Source: Plutella xylostella (taxonomy: Eukaryota; Arthropoda; Insecta; Lepidoptera; Plutellidae). From it: a stretch of 64,000 bases of DNA. Of this stretch, positions 35,053-48,127 are shown piece after piece. Within the stretch, counting starts at the first letter, position 1. Every line of letters begins with the position of its first letter. The position numbers and the translations under genes are program-made. The stretch lies in contig NC_064001.1 of NCBI RefSeq assembly GCF_932276165.1, forward strand, positions 5,649,501 through 5,713,500. Direction: 5' to 3'. The notes beneath the pieces were generated by a model. It saw only the letters and a list, made by a program, of their open reading frames with translations. It ran no database searches and was not told where the DNA came from.

Positions 35053-35165
35053 GAGCGGTTACTCTAGCTTAGTAAAAAACAACGCACGAGAGGGGACATA
35101 CAATCGCTTCATAAAAAGGGATAAAGTCGTAGCGTATAGGTTAAAGTTTTGCTGGAGTGACCCTT
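35053..35165 (+). mobile_element. MITE, GGGTTACTCTATA family, copy 4 (diverged)
   Basis: Left end GAGCGGTTACTCTAGCTTAG and right end TGGAGTGACCCTTA. Internal ACGCACGAGAG, CAATCG and GATAAAGTCGTAGCG align with the family but with many changes. About 113 bp. Confidence 0.65.
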
Positions 35166-35422
35166 AGGGGCGGAATCAATTTCAAGAGGTATCCAGTAAG
35201 TGTGCCACGAGGTTATGGTAATTCAAGAGTCTACCGCAATCGTCGTTCCGTTAACTGCGGTGCGGGACTTGTACCAACCAATCATCGGCGGAGGCGATTT
35301 GACACCGCCTAATGGGGGTGCCCAACGATAATTATGTTTCGTTTTTTCCACCCTGTATAGATTTGGTTTGTGTCTTTAATACTATTGACCTTATTTGATC
35401 ATAAATATCCTTCCTCATAAAG

Positions 35423-35538
35423 GTTGACTTGAAAAAATCTCTTTAAGCGATAGACCGCCATTTTTGTACTTATGTGTTAGTATCTAAGTAAAGTTATGTT
35501 CTGTTTTGTATACAAATAAAGAATATTCTATCTATCTA
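35423..35538 (+). repeat. Retroposon 3' tail ('AGCGATAAG-CCGCC' family, plus strand)
   Basis: AAAAAATCTCTTTAAGCGAT followed by AGACCGCCATTTTTGTACTT, then a T-rich stretch and ATACAAATAAAGAATATTCT with a TCTATCTATC end. The layout (conserved block, AATAAA signal, short repeat) is that of a truncated LINE or SINE 3' end. No coding part remains. Confidence 0.6.
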
Positions 35539-38313
35539 TGTTTCGAAGTAGGTAATTGTTTTTCGACTAACAGGGTATCTAGCGTTGATTAATTTCGTAT
35601 TACTTTAAATGCTTTAAAGGAAGTATATTCTGCTGACGTTCTGCGTATAATATTCAGCCACTTCAGACTCTTGGCAATTACATCATAATTATTATAAAAT
35701 ATACCAAAGTTAATTACCGTAGCCCTACAAACTCGACCAACCTAACCTTTCCTTTCCAACAAATCACTACAGCCCTAACTACACAGCCCGTCAATATTAA
35801 TTGCATCTATTAAAGGCCCTAAGGGAATTTTCAATCAGTCATATATCAGTGTCAAACCCGGGTCTCGGGTGTACACGACAGACATCGACTAATCTGCGTG
35901 AGACCGTGTAGGTGATCGTGTGGGGGTGAATGAACAGCAAATCAAACGCTTCACCAACTACTACGCATTCTTTCTATGAGAAATGACAAGAGTAATTTTC
36001 GAGGATGCCAAAATGATATCCTGCGGTTAAAACAGTTGACAAACACAAAAATAACAACAACACAAACCCTCCTCCTTCGGCAGTCGGGTAAAAAGGACTG
36101 TGAGGAGACGCGTGTTCATTGATTACATCGGTTTTGAGTTTAGTTAAATATTATTTATTGATGCATGTACTGTCAGGCAAAGTGTAGCATAAGAAGGTGT
36201 TCAATAATATTATGCGGATTTTTTGAGTAATTCATACATGTACTTTAAAGCAAGGTAAACAGAGAGTGAACGCTACATTCTCTTAATAATCCGCACATCA
36301 AAAGGAAGCGAATCATCACGAAATAAAATTAAACATTATGTCCCGCTGCAGCTATAAACGTCGACGGCAGAACATTATGCTTATACCCTAGAGAGGGTTC
36401 AAAGAACCTGCAGTCCAAGGTGAGAGCTGCGGGGGTGGGGTACGCCCGGGAGGTATTGCCGGGGAAGATAAGCAATTCCACGATTCTGAGCTAATGACGA
36501 CAAAAATAATGGCCCTCTGGCGCGCGGGTGGCTTACCGCACCGTGCCCCACTATTAGACACAACCGTTCGGAAATGCAGTCGTGTCCTTTGAAGTGGGGC
36601 GCCGCTGAAAGGTACTAGAACCTCCGGTTAAAGATATCCCTGAATTTGGCAATTGGTAAGTTAACACAAAAAAATCTTAGGACTACTGAAACTACAAAAA
36701 TGTTAATCCACGTTCACATAAAGTTTAAAAAATACAACATGAAGTAAGGACTAAATGACGTGCGCTGCGTAATGAAGTCATACGATGGTAAATAAAGCCA
36801 CATCAAGGATGCTATCATCACCCGTGTATATGAAGCGGAAATTCCCTCTGCCATACCAAAGTGACTATAAAGACAGCGGGCGGTATTCCATAGACTATTT
36901 GCGGTTACAACTGCGAGCGTCGTACAGATGTTAAGTGCGAGCTCATTTCCACTTCGAATTTAGTGGAAACCACAGTATCCACTTCACACCCCGAGACACC
37001 GATAGACAGCCGATACCAAAGGAGAAATGTTCGCTTGTCGCAATGTCGTCTGCCATTTCTATCGTAAACCATTAAATTTCAAACCTTTCCATCTTGTGCT
37101 TTGGAAAATAGCTACAAATTACATGCCGCAAATGTCTTCTTCTTTTATGGAAGGAAGCAGTGAAGCGCGTAAGTACGAATGTATTAATTGTATTTAATGA
37201 ACGGGGCGCGTTAACAAGATAGACCGGTTTACAGTTCATTCAGCATAAATTGTAATCGGCGACTACAATGTCTGTATCAGCAGTCTATTGGATCGCAATG
37301 ACGAGTTGCGCTGAACGATCTGTAGCTTGTATCGACACGACACTATAGAGCTAATCGCGGAATGAGCATACTTGCGTCAGAACTGGGGCTTTCAATCGTC
37401 AACCGGCACGGAAGGTGTGGAAAAAATAAGTTCCGAGTCTGGTATCGCACGGCACATTTGTCTCTTTAGAGTGGAGCAGTCGCTAGCAACAATACCGAGC
37501 GGTGAGACGCATGACAAAAAGGTTACAAGCACAATAGCAATAGTTCCCGACCTTGCTTTCCACCGCTGGGCTGCGGTCGTGGAGATGCCACTCGGATGCA
37601 CTGTTCTATTGCATCGACCATTCATTATACCGTTCCGAGTACCGCTCAATCGGACCCATAATTATTACAGCTTTCGTCTCTTTTGATAAAATCTAGCGCC
37701 ACGTCAATGCATAATTAACATTGATTTAGATTGAATAAATGAACCAGTCCAGATTGTTGGAATATAATTTGAATAATTATTGTTGGTGCTTACATGTAAG
37801 TTTCTGATGATGCGGTACTGTGTGATGTGTACAATACAGTTAAGATCATTATTTGACTATGCAAAAATAGACAACGTTATTTCAAAACAATTACGTTAAT
37901 ATCGAAAGTACCTAACTTACTAATTATTTTACTAATTTCTCGAGTATAAGAGAAGTTTTATTATTCCACAAAGTATTTTGTCGTCTCCAAAGTTAGTGCT
38001 CGAAACACGGAAAGTTTGTACCTTTATTAACTAAACTTTCATATACACATATTCTTGTAACATCACCAGAAGTTTTCTGTTACCTACTCAATCAAAATAA
38101 TTGAATATTGGCTTTTTAAGTCACAATATCAGCTATAGAAGAACTACACATAAAAGTTTATTATATTTCACGTGACAATACCAACAAACGTAAATACACT
38201 ACATACATAATTCATTCCATATCTCATAGGGGCGTGTGAGCTATTTTAAATATATCGAAAGGCAAGATGGCATCTCAGTGAATACGGCACAGCATGTAGA
38301 CCGTATCGGCACT
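35539..38313. other. Probable intronic or intergenic DNA, no gene seen
   Basis: Mixed composition. At 37372-37686 both strands are open for 85-104 codons, with no recognisable domain. GC-richer blocks at 36410-36600 are unassigned. Confidence 0.35.
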
Positions 38314-38571
38314 AGAAGGTTACTCTAGGTTGACAAAAACCGAACGAGCATAATTGGCATCGCAATCGGTACGTTTAATATAACGAAATAGTGTCGTCAA
38401 ATATTTGCCGGATTGCGAGGTAGCCGCATTGGATCGGGATGGGTGGAAAATTTGGTAAGGGGGAGGTCTTTGTACAGCTGAGGTATAGATTTTGTAAAAT
38501 AAAAGAATCGGTGACAGTCTTGGTTAGCGCAGCAACGCTCTGAAACTTCGTTTAAGCTAGAAAGACCCTCC
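38314..38571 (+). mobile_element. MITE, GGGTTACTCTATA family, copy 5, split by an insertion
   Basis: Left part AGAAGGTTACTCTAGGTTGA ... CAATCGGTACGTTTAATATA ... AATAGTGTCGT, then foreign DNA at about 38398-38522. The right part is GTTAGCGCAGCAACGCTCTG ... CTAGAAAGACCCTCC. Both halves align in order with copy 2. Confidence 0.7.
38398..38522 (+). pseudogene. Fragment of LINE 3' end inserted into a MITE
   Basis: The stretch GATCGGGATGGGTGGAAAAT, then GGGGGAGGTCTTTGTACAGC, reads (with one frameshift) DRDGWK ... GEVFVQL. This is the degenerate end of the reverse-transcriptase tail 'W..LGEAFVQQW' found next to the CAGCAGTGGG motif in lepidopteran LINEs. It is too short to classify further. Confidence 0.45.
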
Positions 38572-41500
38572 AGTGCCGGCAAAACAGTACGCTTCATGCT
38601 CAACTTCACTATGTAAGAGTGAAAATACATATAACACTCCATACTGATGCAACAACACAACAGCAAACATCAGTTATTGTGACTTTAGGTAGCGGAATAG
38701 ATAAATGAGAGATACGTAATGGGTTGGAAAGCAATTAAAAATTAAACACATTAAAGCTTAGCGACAAAGTTTAGAGAAAATAACAAATTTATAAAGAACA
38801 AATGAAAATCGATCATCTTTTTGTCTACAATGATAATTGGTTTGAACAATAACATTGCATGTTAATTACTCTTAGTATTTTGAACGCTAATGATAAGGTG
38901 AGACGATAACTTTAAAAACAATGATTCTGAGAATTAATTCAATTAACATAACTTAAAATGCTTTCTTCACAACCGCTAAATTTTAATTACCTTCCCATGT
39001 TCATTATAACAGTCTGCACCTAACAGTACAATCACACTAAAACTTAAAAGTTCAGGTGTGAATGCTAAATAACGCAGTGACACTCGAGATATGATCGTGT
39101 TCAAACTAAACCTTCTCAGGCACGCCCAATTAAATACAAAAATAGGTGTAGTTCGCTGCGTCGAAACATTCAAATTACGCAGCCGACATTTTTATCCGAA
39201 CAGTGAAAACCGCGACAAAATTTGACCCAGAAGTGTTAACAGGTGTTTCCACCTTGGCCGCCCTGGTTACTGAACCGAACCGCTTTTTACCAATATTGAT
39301 TTACATCTCAGTAAGCATTAAACAGGCTAGCTACTTAAAAAAAGTTTTTCCCAGAAAACGCGGAGCGATGAACGGAATTCGCTCATAGCTTTTTTGTTTC
39401 AACCTTGACTTTGTTACGAGGTTTAACTTCGGCAAATACGTCGGTTACCTAACGGTGCAATAAACGAATAGGAAGAAAGTTTAAAAGGTTTAAGCGATCG
39501 CATCATAGACAATCGAATTCCGGGCGCAATAAATCAGACATTTACAGTAAATTGTGAGAAACAATGCCCGATAGATATTATCGAAGACGTGCAAATGTAC
39601 AATGAGCGGATCGTCCGTCTATCTGTATGAACTCACAAACAAAACGTAGTGTAGCGGGAAATACAGAGACAGTGGCAGAGCAACTTTAACTGCTTCTCAA
39701 TTGGAAATGGAAATCAGAGAAGATTTGAAACGACAAAGGCGGCGCGTTTCCGAATACTATTGTTTACATTTCAGCTTGCAGCCGTACTGTTGAAGTAGTC
39801 ACTATATTTCCAAAAGCCTAGGAGTAAACTCTATGTAGGGTAATAGACGTGGATTGCTGATACACGATCTGGGCTGATCGCCGCGATCTTTTCGGTAGAT
39901 TCAGTAAACGAAAAAGAAGAATGGGCAATAAAATTGACAATTACTGCTTTTCTTTTGTTTCTCCGACTGATCTAGAAATGTCTGGGAAACGGAAACCCTA
40001 AATTGGATTTCGGTCGCAGTTGAATTTTTGGATGTTTTGAATCACAGTCCTGAATGCCATTTTGAATGAACAGATAATTTCAATCAATAATATAGACTTA
40101 TGGATGCAAAATAATGACTGGAAAGCGTTTATTGAAGACATATTTTGTATAGATTGACGCTGCGAGCATATTGTAGCGGGGAAGGTATTGATTGATTTTC
40201 AATTACCACAGACGTATATTGTTATATTGTCTGATGAGGAGAAATCGTTAGTGCGAAGTTCATAGAAGTCACGTACATATAGCGATGCCTGTTCTCACAG
40301 CCGACTTACCAACGTCTCATAATTACCGTTCTGTTTAATGTAAATACTAGTTTCGAAGCTTGTGATAATGATAGAGAAAGGGATGATTGCTTCCTTACTT
40401 TATGCAAATTTTTTGAATCCATTTCCTTATGATGTTATTGTTTCTTGGAAGCTTGATAGCTTCGAGGCAGGTTTCTATCGTGGAACAAAAAGCCTTTCGA
40501 TCCTTCATCTGTCATGTGTCTGTTGATGGCAGAATGTATTTCTTTTTCAATTTAATCGCATATTGTATATGTACGTATGTTTACAACAGTAGTCTGCCAT
40601 GATGGCTTGTATTATTATCGGTAAAAATTGGTTCAGTACCCATTCATTGTTATATTCGCTCTCAAGAGATTTCAATTCGAATGCCTAAAAAACAATGTCG
40701 AAAATAAATAAACAGGAGTCTCGGCAAAAAGGACGGGTCCAATAAATATTCAACTATCATCTGCATAAGACAACTATAGGAAAGCTGCGCCGCGTGCGAT
40801 GCAGTGTACCACTGACCTAAAATATGCTGCAACAACATTCACCAATTTGTACCAACCCCCGTCCCAGTGGAAACGTGACCTTACAGCGTGGTAATACGAG
40901 CTGTGGCTCCAAGATGCAGAGGCAGATAGATGGCGGCCGCATGATGAACCTGCAGATATCCATGTCATGGAAACTGTTATGGTAGTGATTTGTTGATGCG
41001 CGAACATGATTTGATCATTTTGTGATTGGAGCCAGATGTTACGTGATGTTCTTTAGCCGGACAGTTACTGGGTCGATATGTCAATACTTTGCCACTGTTC
41101 CTAATTTGAAGATTGTGCTGCATATGCAGCGGACAAATTGGTGCAATAAATGCGGTTGTTAAAGTTTTATGACCAAGTAGTTTAAATAGAGTAAGTAAAG
41201 TATTATGTGATCCGTGGAAATGGTAGTTAATATTGTAGGAATAAAAAGGTTTTCGAAAGTATATACTATTAAGTAAACATAAAAAGGCTTGGTGTTATAG
41301 TGTATTTGTGACCTATCATTTTGAATAATTGGTTATACGAGCTACGCAAGAAACGAATCATAATAAAACACTAACGTACTCTATAACTATGGTATTCTCT
41401 AAAGTGTTAACTTCAATATAATATTTTATATTTTATAATAACAGTATTTTTTTTATTTTTTTACAGGTAAGAATTTATCACCGCAAAAAATTGGAGTACA

Positions 41501-44500
41501 AATTGAATAACTTGGGTATGTATTAGTTATACTGTTAACATGCGCTCTGGTTGTCGGGCAAATCACGATTCCTAGTTCTGCTGACAACAATTGGACGAAA
41601 TACAAATAGAAAGTTGACAAAAAGCGTTTACCGCAAATACAGCATTGTTTAAACTATGGCGGAAAAAGTTTTGGCAACAATAACCGACAAACTAGGGGGA
41701 TAGCGACCTCTTTTATATTAGTGTCTACTCATCGCTGACTTCATTCTGAAAATGCAAGAATCGTTTTTAAACTGATGCAGCTTTTAATCCGCAGCTTTTC
41801 GTCCAGTGTACAGCTATTTCATTATACCATTTGCTACCTGAATTTTCAGTAAACTATATTACAATTTATATACCTATGGCTTTTTGGTAGGTACAATATC
41901 TCAAAACGTTATTAAATCACTAATAAATCTGCAAGTCTCTGTAATCCGATAGTGATCCTCACTTAACATGGAATTTCACAAAAATATGCTACATATTTTA
42001 TTCGAATAGACTGAATGTCCGATTCAGTTACCGCAAAAGTTATCGATACGATGATCGGAATTCATCAGCTTGAAAAGCGTTCCAAATATGGCGATCCGTG
42101 AATACAAACATCTCATTGTTTGCGTCAAACGGAACATGAAAGGTTTATCCGATTAACGATTTGTGCCGGAAATTAATACCTACCCTACCTCAAACCGTTT
42201 TTGCCGATAGAATCAAGATACGAGTAAAGAAGATAGATTGTGAATTTGGATGGCCTTTGACAGTGCTCTATGGAAAAATCTCGAATTGGCTCAAATCTCA
42301 TGGCTCTTCCATAAATAGAAGAAAGGACAGGAGTGACAGCTATTATTTAGTTTATTATAATACATAAAATTTGCCATACATTTCACTGAAATGCTGTGTC
42401 AAACACAGAATAGGTATTGAGCGGTTTTGTTATTTTATAGTCGCTAATATAAGAAGAAGTTGAAGACGAGTAACCAGAATTACGGGTTCAGTTTCATTAA
42501 TGAGCAAGTTCACATACTTAACTATAGCATAAGCCTACTACAGGTTACCTCACAAACAAAAACAAAACTACCTCAGCTATATAATCTACACAGGAGAAGA
42601 CAAATGAACTCCAGACAACCGCCGCTCTGTCTCTGCAAATAAGTGCAGTCAGCGAGGGAAACACAGTCTTTTGTAGTGAAATTAGTAAGTGAACACAAAA
42701 AGCAGTCATACGAGACTTAAGGCAAGGGAAAAACGGGTGCAAGGGTTCATACTGCCAACGATCCCAGTCTGTTCTCACTATTCAAGGAGAATAACCTTGG
42801 TAATAATTATCGCTATGATTTATCGCTCTTTTTCTCTAGGTATAGACTTTATACTATTTCGTAATCACCTGGTCATAGCCCTCTTCTCTCGTGATGTAGT
42901 TTCGTAAAGTATTTAAGTACTTCGTAAGCAAATGTGTAGGATCTTTCACCTAGATTAGATAGATGAGACAGTTTGCAGGCCCCGATTTTAACTACCGACA
43001 TTCTCCGACATACGACATATCTCGTATTCTAAATCAAAATATAATACTCTACCTATGTAAATGTAACGCTCGAGATAGGTACCTGCATGTCGTTGAGATG
43101 ATGCCGAGTCTCAGAACTAAGATCACAATGTATTGATATTTTTTATAGGTTTTATTCGGATTTTAATGATATAGCCACTAAATTCTGGTCTCACTGATTT
43201 AAAGCGATCTTATTCTAAGTAAATAATGGAGTTAAACAAGCTTTTAAGAAGTGTGTCAATTAAAGCCGCTGTACGGCGAGTGAATGCTCTCATTCAGTGT
43301 ACCTACTCGAATTTGGTGTAGCCGGTCTACTCTGACTCTGCGATTACCAAAGTAAGCTCCCTTATTTATAGGGCGATAATAATCCTCGTCAAATATTGCA
43401 ATTAATAAATTGCTACGGTACGTAATTTACTACCGTAAATTACTTATTGGTATACAAAACCTCAAATACTTATTTTATAAATTGAAATGTAATGTTTATC
43501 GTCTATTTTGTTTCACGAGTAAATCAATTTGAATAAATCACTCTTCACTTGCCTAACAAGATCATCATTACAGTTCAAGATTAGGAAAAATAATCGTCAG
43601 TCATCACGAACAGAGCAAACATCTGCTCATAGCTGCGGAAGTAGTAAAAATGGCTGTAAACACAGATTGTTATAGCTCTCTTAGACACGCAACAATGATA
43701 ACTTTCTTCGTAAATGATTTATTTCATTCCATTCTGCCTCCAGGTGATTCGCTTTTACAATTCCTTTAGATATAAAAGTGTGAACTTTCAATTTGAGATT
43801 ATGATTTTGATCTGGAACTAATAAATTCGCTTCTGACCTCAAAGCAATTTAGGAGGAAAAGTTTTAATTAATTTATTAGACATGATGCTGTAACAAAACT
43901 ATTATGTTGTTATAAATAGGCAATACAGTGGTTCTGTTTAACTCAGCGTGGGACATCTCCCTGAAAACTTTTCTAATATCCTGACTATTCCTGACATATC
44001 TAGTACCTACCTAAGTGGAGAATGTACAATATTAGAGTAGGTAATATTTTTATTTTAGTCTATATTGCAAACCTTACTGTAACGATAATGTTTTTCTACA
44101 GCTCTTAAGAATCTACCTAATCTAGTATTTCCATTCTAAGGAGTAATAAAAATTACCCGAACATTAGTATGCTAAACATAGTGCGCCAATTGCACCCCAT
44201 TAGGATAGGAAAGATAGGTATTCGAGAACAGCATTCCTTTAATTAACAAGTTAAGGCAATGGCACCCGTTAATAACTATCATTTTTCTTCTGAAATAACA
44301 AGTGAGTAACATAAAATAACAACATTCAATCAAAGAACATTTAGTAAGATAAGTTATGATAGAAACGTTTTTTTTTAGATTTTATTTAAGCGTACATCAA
44401 AATGTAGAGCTAACAAGCATATCCGCTAACACATCTATCGGAAACCAAAACAAAACTAAATGTTAAAAAAAAGCAAACTATAAACTAAATTGAATTTCGC

Positions 44501-45293
44501 ACAGAAAACCGCTCCATTTTTGTGCTATTACGATAACTCGGCGAGCACTGTAATTTGATGAAGTGAAAATGAATGTAAAACGATCAATTAGAGATGTCAT
44601 TAAAAAGCGATTTGTCAGTAGCCGGAGAGAATAAAGAAAGTTCTCAATGTTTAGAGTCGCGTGCGCAGCTCAAGGTCAAATATAAATGAGCTTACTCGGC
44701 AGTTTTGTTTCGGAGGTACAGTTGTTTAAGGTTGTGTGGCTTCATCAATGTTTCATCCACTTATTTTGGAAAGTAAAAGCGTCAAATTAAAGTAGATATT
44801 ATTTATAATAGGTGGCATTGCTTTAAACAAGCAGCTATGGTCCCTACTGAAGAAGCAATGATATTGTTTTGATTGATACATAATAACTAAATTGGTTTTA
44901 CATGTAAAATAAATTTTATTATTATATTGCTTTTTCATTAGAACAGACTAAAATATATTAATGCTGGTCATCAAATGGCTGTACCGCCATTGTACAAAGT
45001 TAACTGACTATAACCGTATTTGATTAATGAATAGTGTGAAAAATAACGATCGACAGTAAACCCATTCAAAAGGCAACCGATTACTATTGTAACTCTAACA
45101 CGTCATTGACGTTTCTATTTTATTTTAACAGATCATTACGAGTCAAATCGTCGTTCACAAGTTAATAAGCATTGGAGCAAACGCTTTGAAAGGCGTTCGA
45201 AAGAGATAATTTAATAGTGAACATGAACAAAGAATGCACACCTAGCAAGTATACAATTTTAACTAACTACATGTTATCCATGACGTACAAAAA
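38572..45293. other. Probable intronic or intergenic DNA, no gene seen
   Basis: About 6.7 kb, AT-rich, with frames of up to 89 codons only. One point of note is TCAAGGTCA at 44670-44678 (the FTZ-F1/ERR-type nuclear receptor half site) directly before TATAAAT at 44681-44687, but no downstream gene is visible. Confidence 0.35.
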
Positions 45294-45711
45294 TATCCAC
45301 CCGCGTGAAATGAAAAAGTTCCAGTGATATTGCACCAAATTATTCCTGCAATATTTCAGTACATTTAACTGCTCATTAGTACACTCACGGGCAATGAAAA
45401 AGTTCCGTAGCGAAAATCACCATATTACTCCTAAACGATAAAAACTAACTTTATGACGCCTTCTGCAATATTTAACTACATTTAACGGTGCATCAGAATA
45501 TTACCAACTAAAAACGTAAATATTTTGTAAAAATTGCATATTAAATAATAATAAAAAAAAATATTGTCTCAATTCTGTAAGTGGAACTTATTCTTTGCCC
45601 GTGAGGGTATATTACCAACTAAAAACGTAAACATTGTGTTCAAATTTAAAAAATTGGGGCCCTTTAATGTCGCCATTTTGTGAGTGGAACTTTTTTATCG
45701 CTCGCGGGTAA
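45294..45711 (-). mobile_element. CACTCACGGG-family MITE interrupted by a second copy of itself (outer copy)
   Basis: Left part 45294-45379 (TCCACCCGCGTGAAATGAAA ... GCAATATTTCAGTACATTTA) and right part 45610-45711 (TTACCAACTAAAAACGTAAA ... GTGGAACTTTTTTATCGCTC) join into one diverged element. TA lies at both outer ends (45294-45295, 45710-45711). Orientation is opposite to the copy at 14951-15221. Confidence 0.8.
45380..45609 (-). mobile_element. CACTCACGGG-family MITE, inner copy
   Basis: TACACTCACGGGCAATGAAA at the left and GTGGAACTTATTCTTTGCCC GTGAGGGTA at the right, about 230 bp, TA at both ends. It sits at a TA inside the outer copy and is better preserved than its host, so it inserted later. 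Confidence 0.85.
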
Positions 45712-46324
45712 GAATATAATAAATAAAAACTGAATTATAAAAATCTGTACATTTATACATGTATTACAGCTGTTTTACAAAACTGATGGTAAATCAAGCA
45801 ACAGTTTGCTATATTTGAAAGAGGTATAAATTTTAAGTGAACCTTTTCTAGACCGTCTGCAGATGGGCAGTTATAGATAATTTGCGGGCTGACTGGATTA
45901 TACCAAGTGAATAGCTTCATAAAGGCACAAAGAGCTTTCAATCGCTTCGAAAACGTATTGTTACATTATAGCAGGGCCTTGTGTGTAAGATGGCGATTTA
46001 TTAATATCGTTACTGATCACATTATGGATATTTAAGGCCGCCCTTTTGTTGTTGTAATTTAATATGGAAAGCTCTTACAAAAGAGAATTTGTAAGTAGGT
46101 ACTTGCCCAATTTTTTACAACAATAGTTTTGAAAGCGCAACATCAAAGACATGTCCGGGGTCGTCCGTCTTGCAGTCCGGAGGGTGTCTCACGCTACTTT
46201 TCGCGGTTCACAGTCTTCAAAAATACATGTTATTTCAACCCACCTATATTTTATATATAAGAATCCTGCAACGGTAATTAGTAAACCCAATTTTGTATCA
46301 CTATTTGTACATTTAAGAAGTAGA

Positions 46325-46375
46325 AACTTTTTTTTTAAAGCCTATTTATTTTCCCACTGCTGGGAAATATAAAAT
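46325..46375 (-). repeat. CAGCAGTGGG-type LINE tail relic
   Basis: On the minus strand the block reads TTTCCCAGCAGTGGGAAAAT followed by AAATAGGC and A-rich DNA, the common lepidopteran retroposon tail. A second copy in the same orientation is at 57595-57652. Confidence 0.5.
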
Positions 46376-46906
46376 ATCATAGTAAGTAAACGTAATATAG
46401 TAACTTTCTAGGGAGTACACCGTATGCCACTCGATAGAAAAGAAAGTCACGTACACAACATAGTAAGGGCTACCGTTAACAAAAGGTATAAAGAAACTGC
46501 AGCAAAATATCTTCACGCCAACCATATATGAATCTTCGGAGTCGAATGTAAAAATATAATTGAAATTCTGGTCATATACTGAGCCTACAAGTATACAAAC
46601 AAAATATGCTGAATGAATCTTAGATTAATAATTTACGAAGGTATTAAGATATCGTTGGGCGCAATAAATTTTAGATTTTGTCTCTATTTCACACACATTT
46701 ACATTTTTTTTTTTAATTTTTTCGCCTCATTTACAGTGAAAACTCAGGACTACTCACCATCACTTTTCCAAAAATCAAAAATAAGGGGTTTAATACTTCA
46801 GCTAAACCCAATTTAGAGTGATTACTGCAGCGAAAAGTTTTGGTCTTGTGAAAATTTATAAAAAACGGATTCATCATTCCTCATTTGGTTTTCGTCCATA
46901 CCTACG

Positions 46907-47116
46907 TACGGTGGCTTGCACCTAAAAGTATACAGGCGGAGTTTTTAAAATAGCGATCTCAAGCTCACATGCTGCTCAAGCACATCCACATAAACACCAC
47001 TGCTACACACATCACACACAACACGTCCCTGGATTTATAACAGATGTAGCCGGTCCCTTTCAGGGATCGCTATTTTAAAAACTCCGCCTGTATACTTATA
47101 GGCGCAGGCCACCGTA
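46907..47116 (-). mobile_element. CGGTGGCC-ended MITE, copy 1
   Basis: About 210 bp with long terminal inverted repeats (about 50 bp): TACGGTGGCTTGCACCTAAA at the left and the reverse complement of TACGGTGGCCTGCGCCTATA at the right, with a shared inner block GTATACAGGCGGAGTTTTTA. TA at both ends fits a mariner-like target. No coding capacity. The copy at 63240-63454 is nearly identical but inverted. Confidence 0.85.
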
Positions 47117-48023
47117 CATAAATAAAAAAATGTGAACATAACAAGTAAATATTAAAATCTCTATGAATGAAACATAATAATATTTTAGGACAGTAATAAA
47201 ATAGCTGAGATTACAACAATAACAAGAAATTGCATCCAAGTTTATGGCTTATTTTCTTATTAATCCCTTCGACCGCCACCCATAGATTTAAGTGAGGCAT
47301 TTTACTTCAATACTCCTTTACTGACTCAGGTATTCTAACTTGGCACGACTAAGCCCTAGGATATTACCAAGGATGCGATGGAAGACCAATAAAGAGGCGT
47401 TTCTTAACACTAAATGGGGCATTATACTAAAGTAGCAATAAACACCAAGCCAGCCAAGCGCTGGAGTATTTTGGTTTTACTTTCTTTGATGATATTTTAA
47501 AATATTTCTTTATTTGTATCCTGAGGTTATATTAATAAAAGTATTTCTTTGGCGTAACTCATTATGTTAATCATAACATATGTTTGATTAGATTGCAAAG
47601 TTTTTTCTTTGACCCTAATTATCTTACGTGCCTCTAGAATCTTGCTCACTTTCTGCCAGTTGCAATTTAGCTTTATCTTTAGGCCGTATCATACTATTTT
47701 GACAGGTTGTAACTTTTTTGTGTCAAAATAACATGAAAGCAACTCCCAGCCAAGGGTCCCAGAGTTATTGAAACTCGAAGTTAGAAAGTTCTACAGGCAC
47801 AGTAAGCAAACACTTTGCATGAACAAAACGAGTGAAAATTCATAGCATTCAACACATCAACACGTCAAAATAAAACAATAGTATTGCCAATTGTATGCTA
47901 TAGTGACTAGGCCTACGCTTGAAACCTACAATTTAGAGAGAAAATTACAGATAAAGTGGGTGCTGACTTTTGTTACAAATTGGAAAATGTAATAATACAA
48001 AATCATTGGCAGAGTGACCTGAA

Positions 48024-48127
48024 GGATCACTCTAGCATACGAAAAGTCATCTATCTCTAGCATTAAACGTACGGAATGCATGATAGCTCTCGTTCGTTCG
48101 TTTATTGTAAAGCTAAAGTAACCCTCC
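48024..48127 (-). mobile_element. MITE, GGGTTACTCTATA family, copy 6 (minus strand)
   Basis: The minus strand reads AGGAGGGTTACTTTAGCTTT ... ACGAACGAACGAGAGC ... CGTACGTTTAATGCTAGAGA ... CTAGAGTGATCC. This matches the family in order but lacks the GCGCAGCAGCGCT block. Just outside the right end, AGAGTGACCTGAAGGATCAC forms a small extra inverted pair. Confidence 0.7.

Noticed and set aside
37372..37686. Frames open on both strands for 85-104 codons
   Set aside because: No domain and no start context; coincidence of low stop density.
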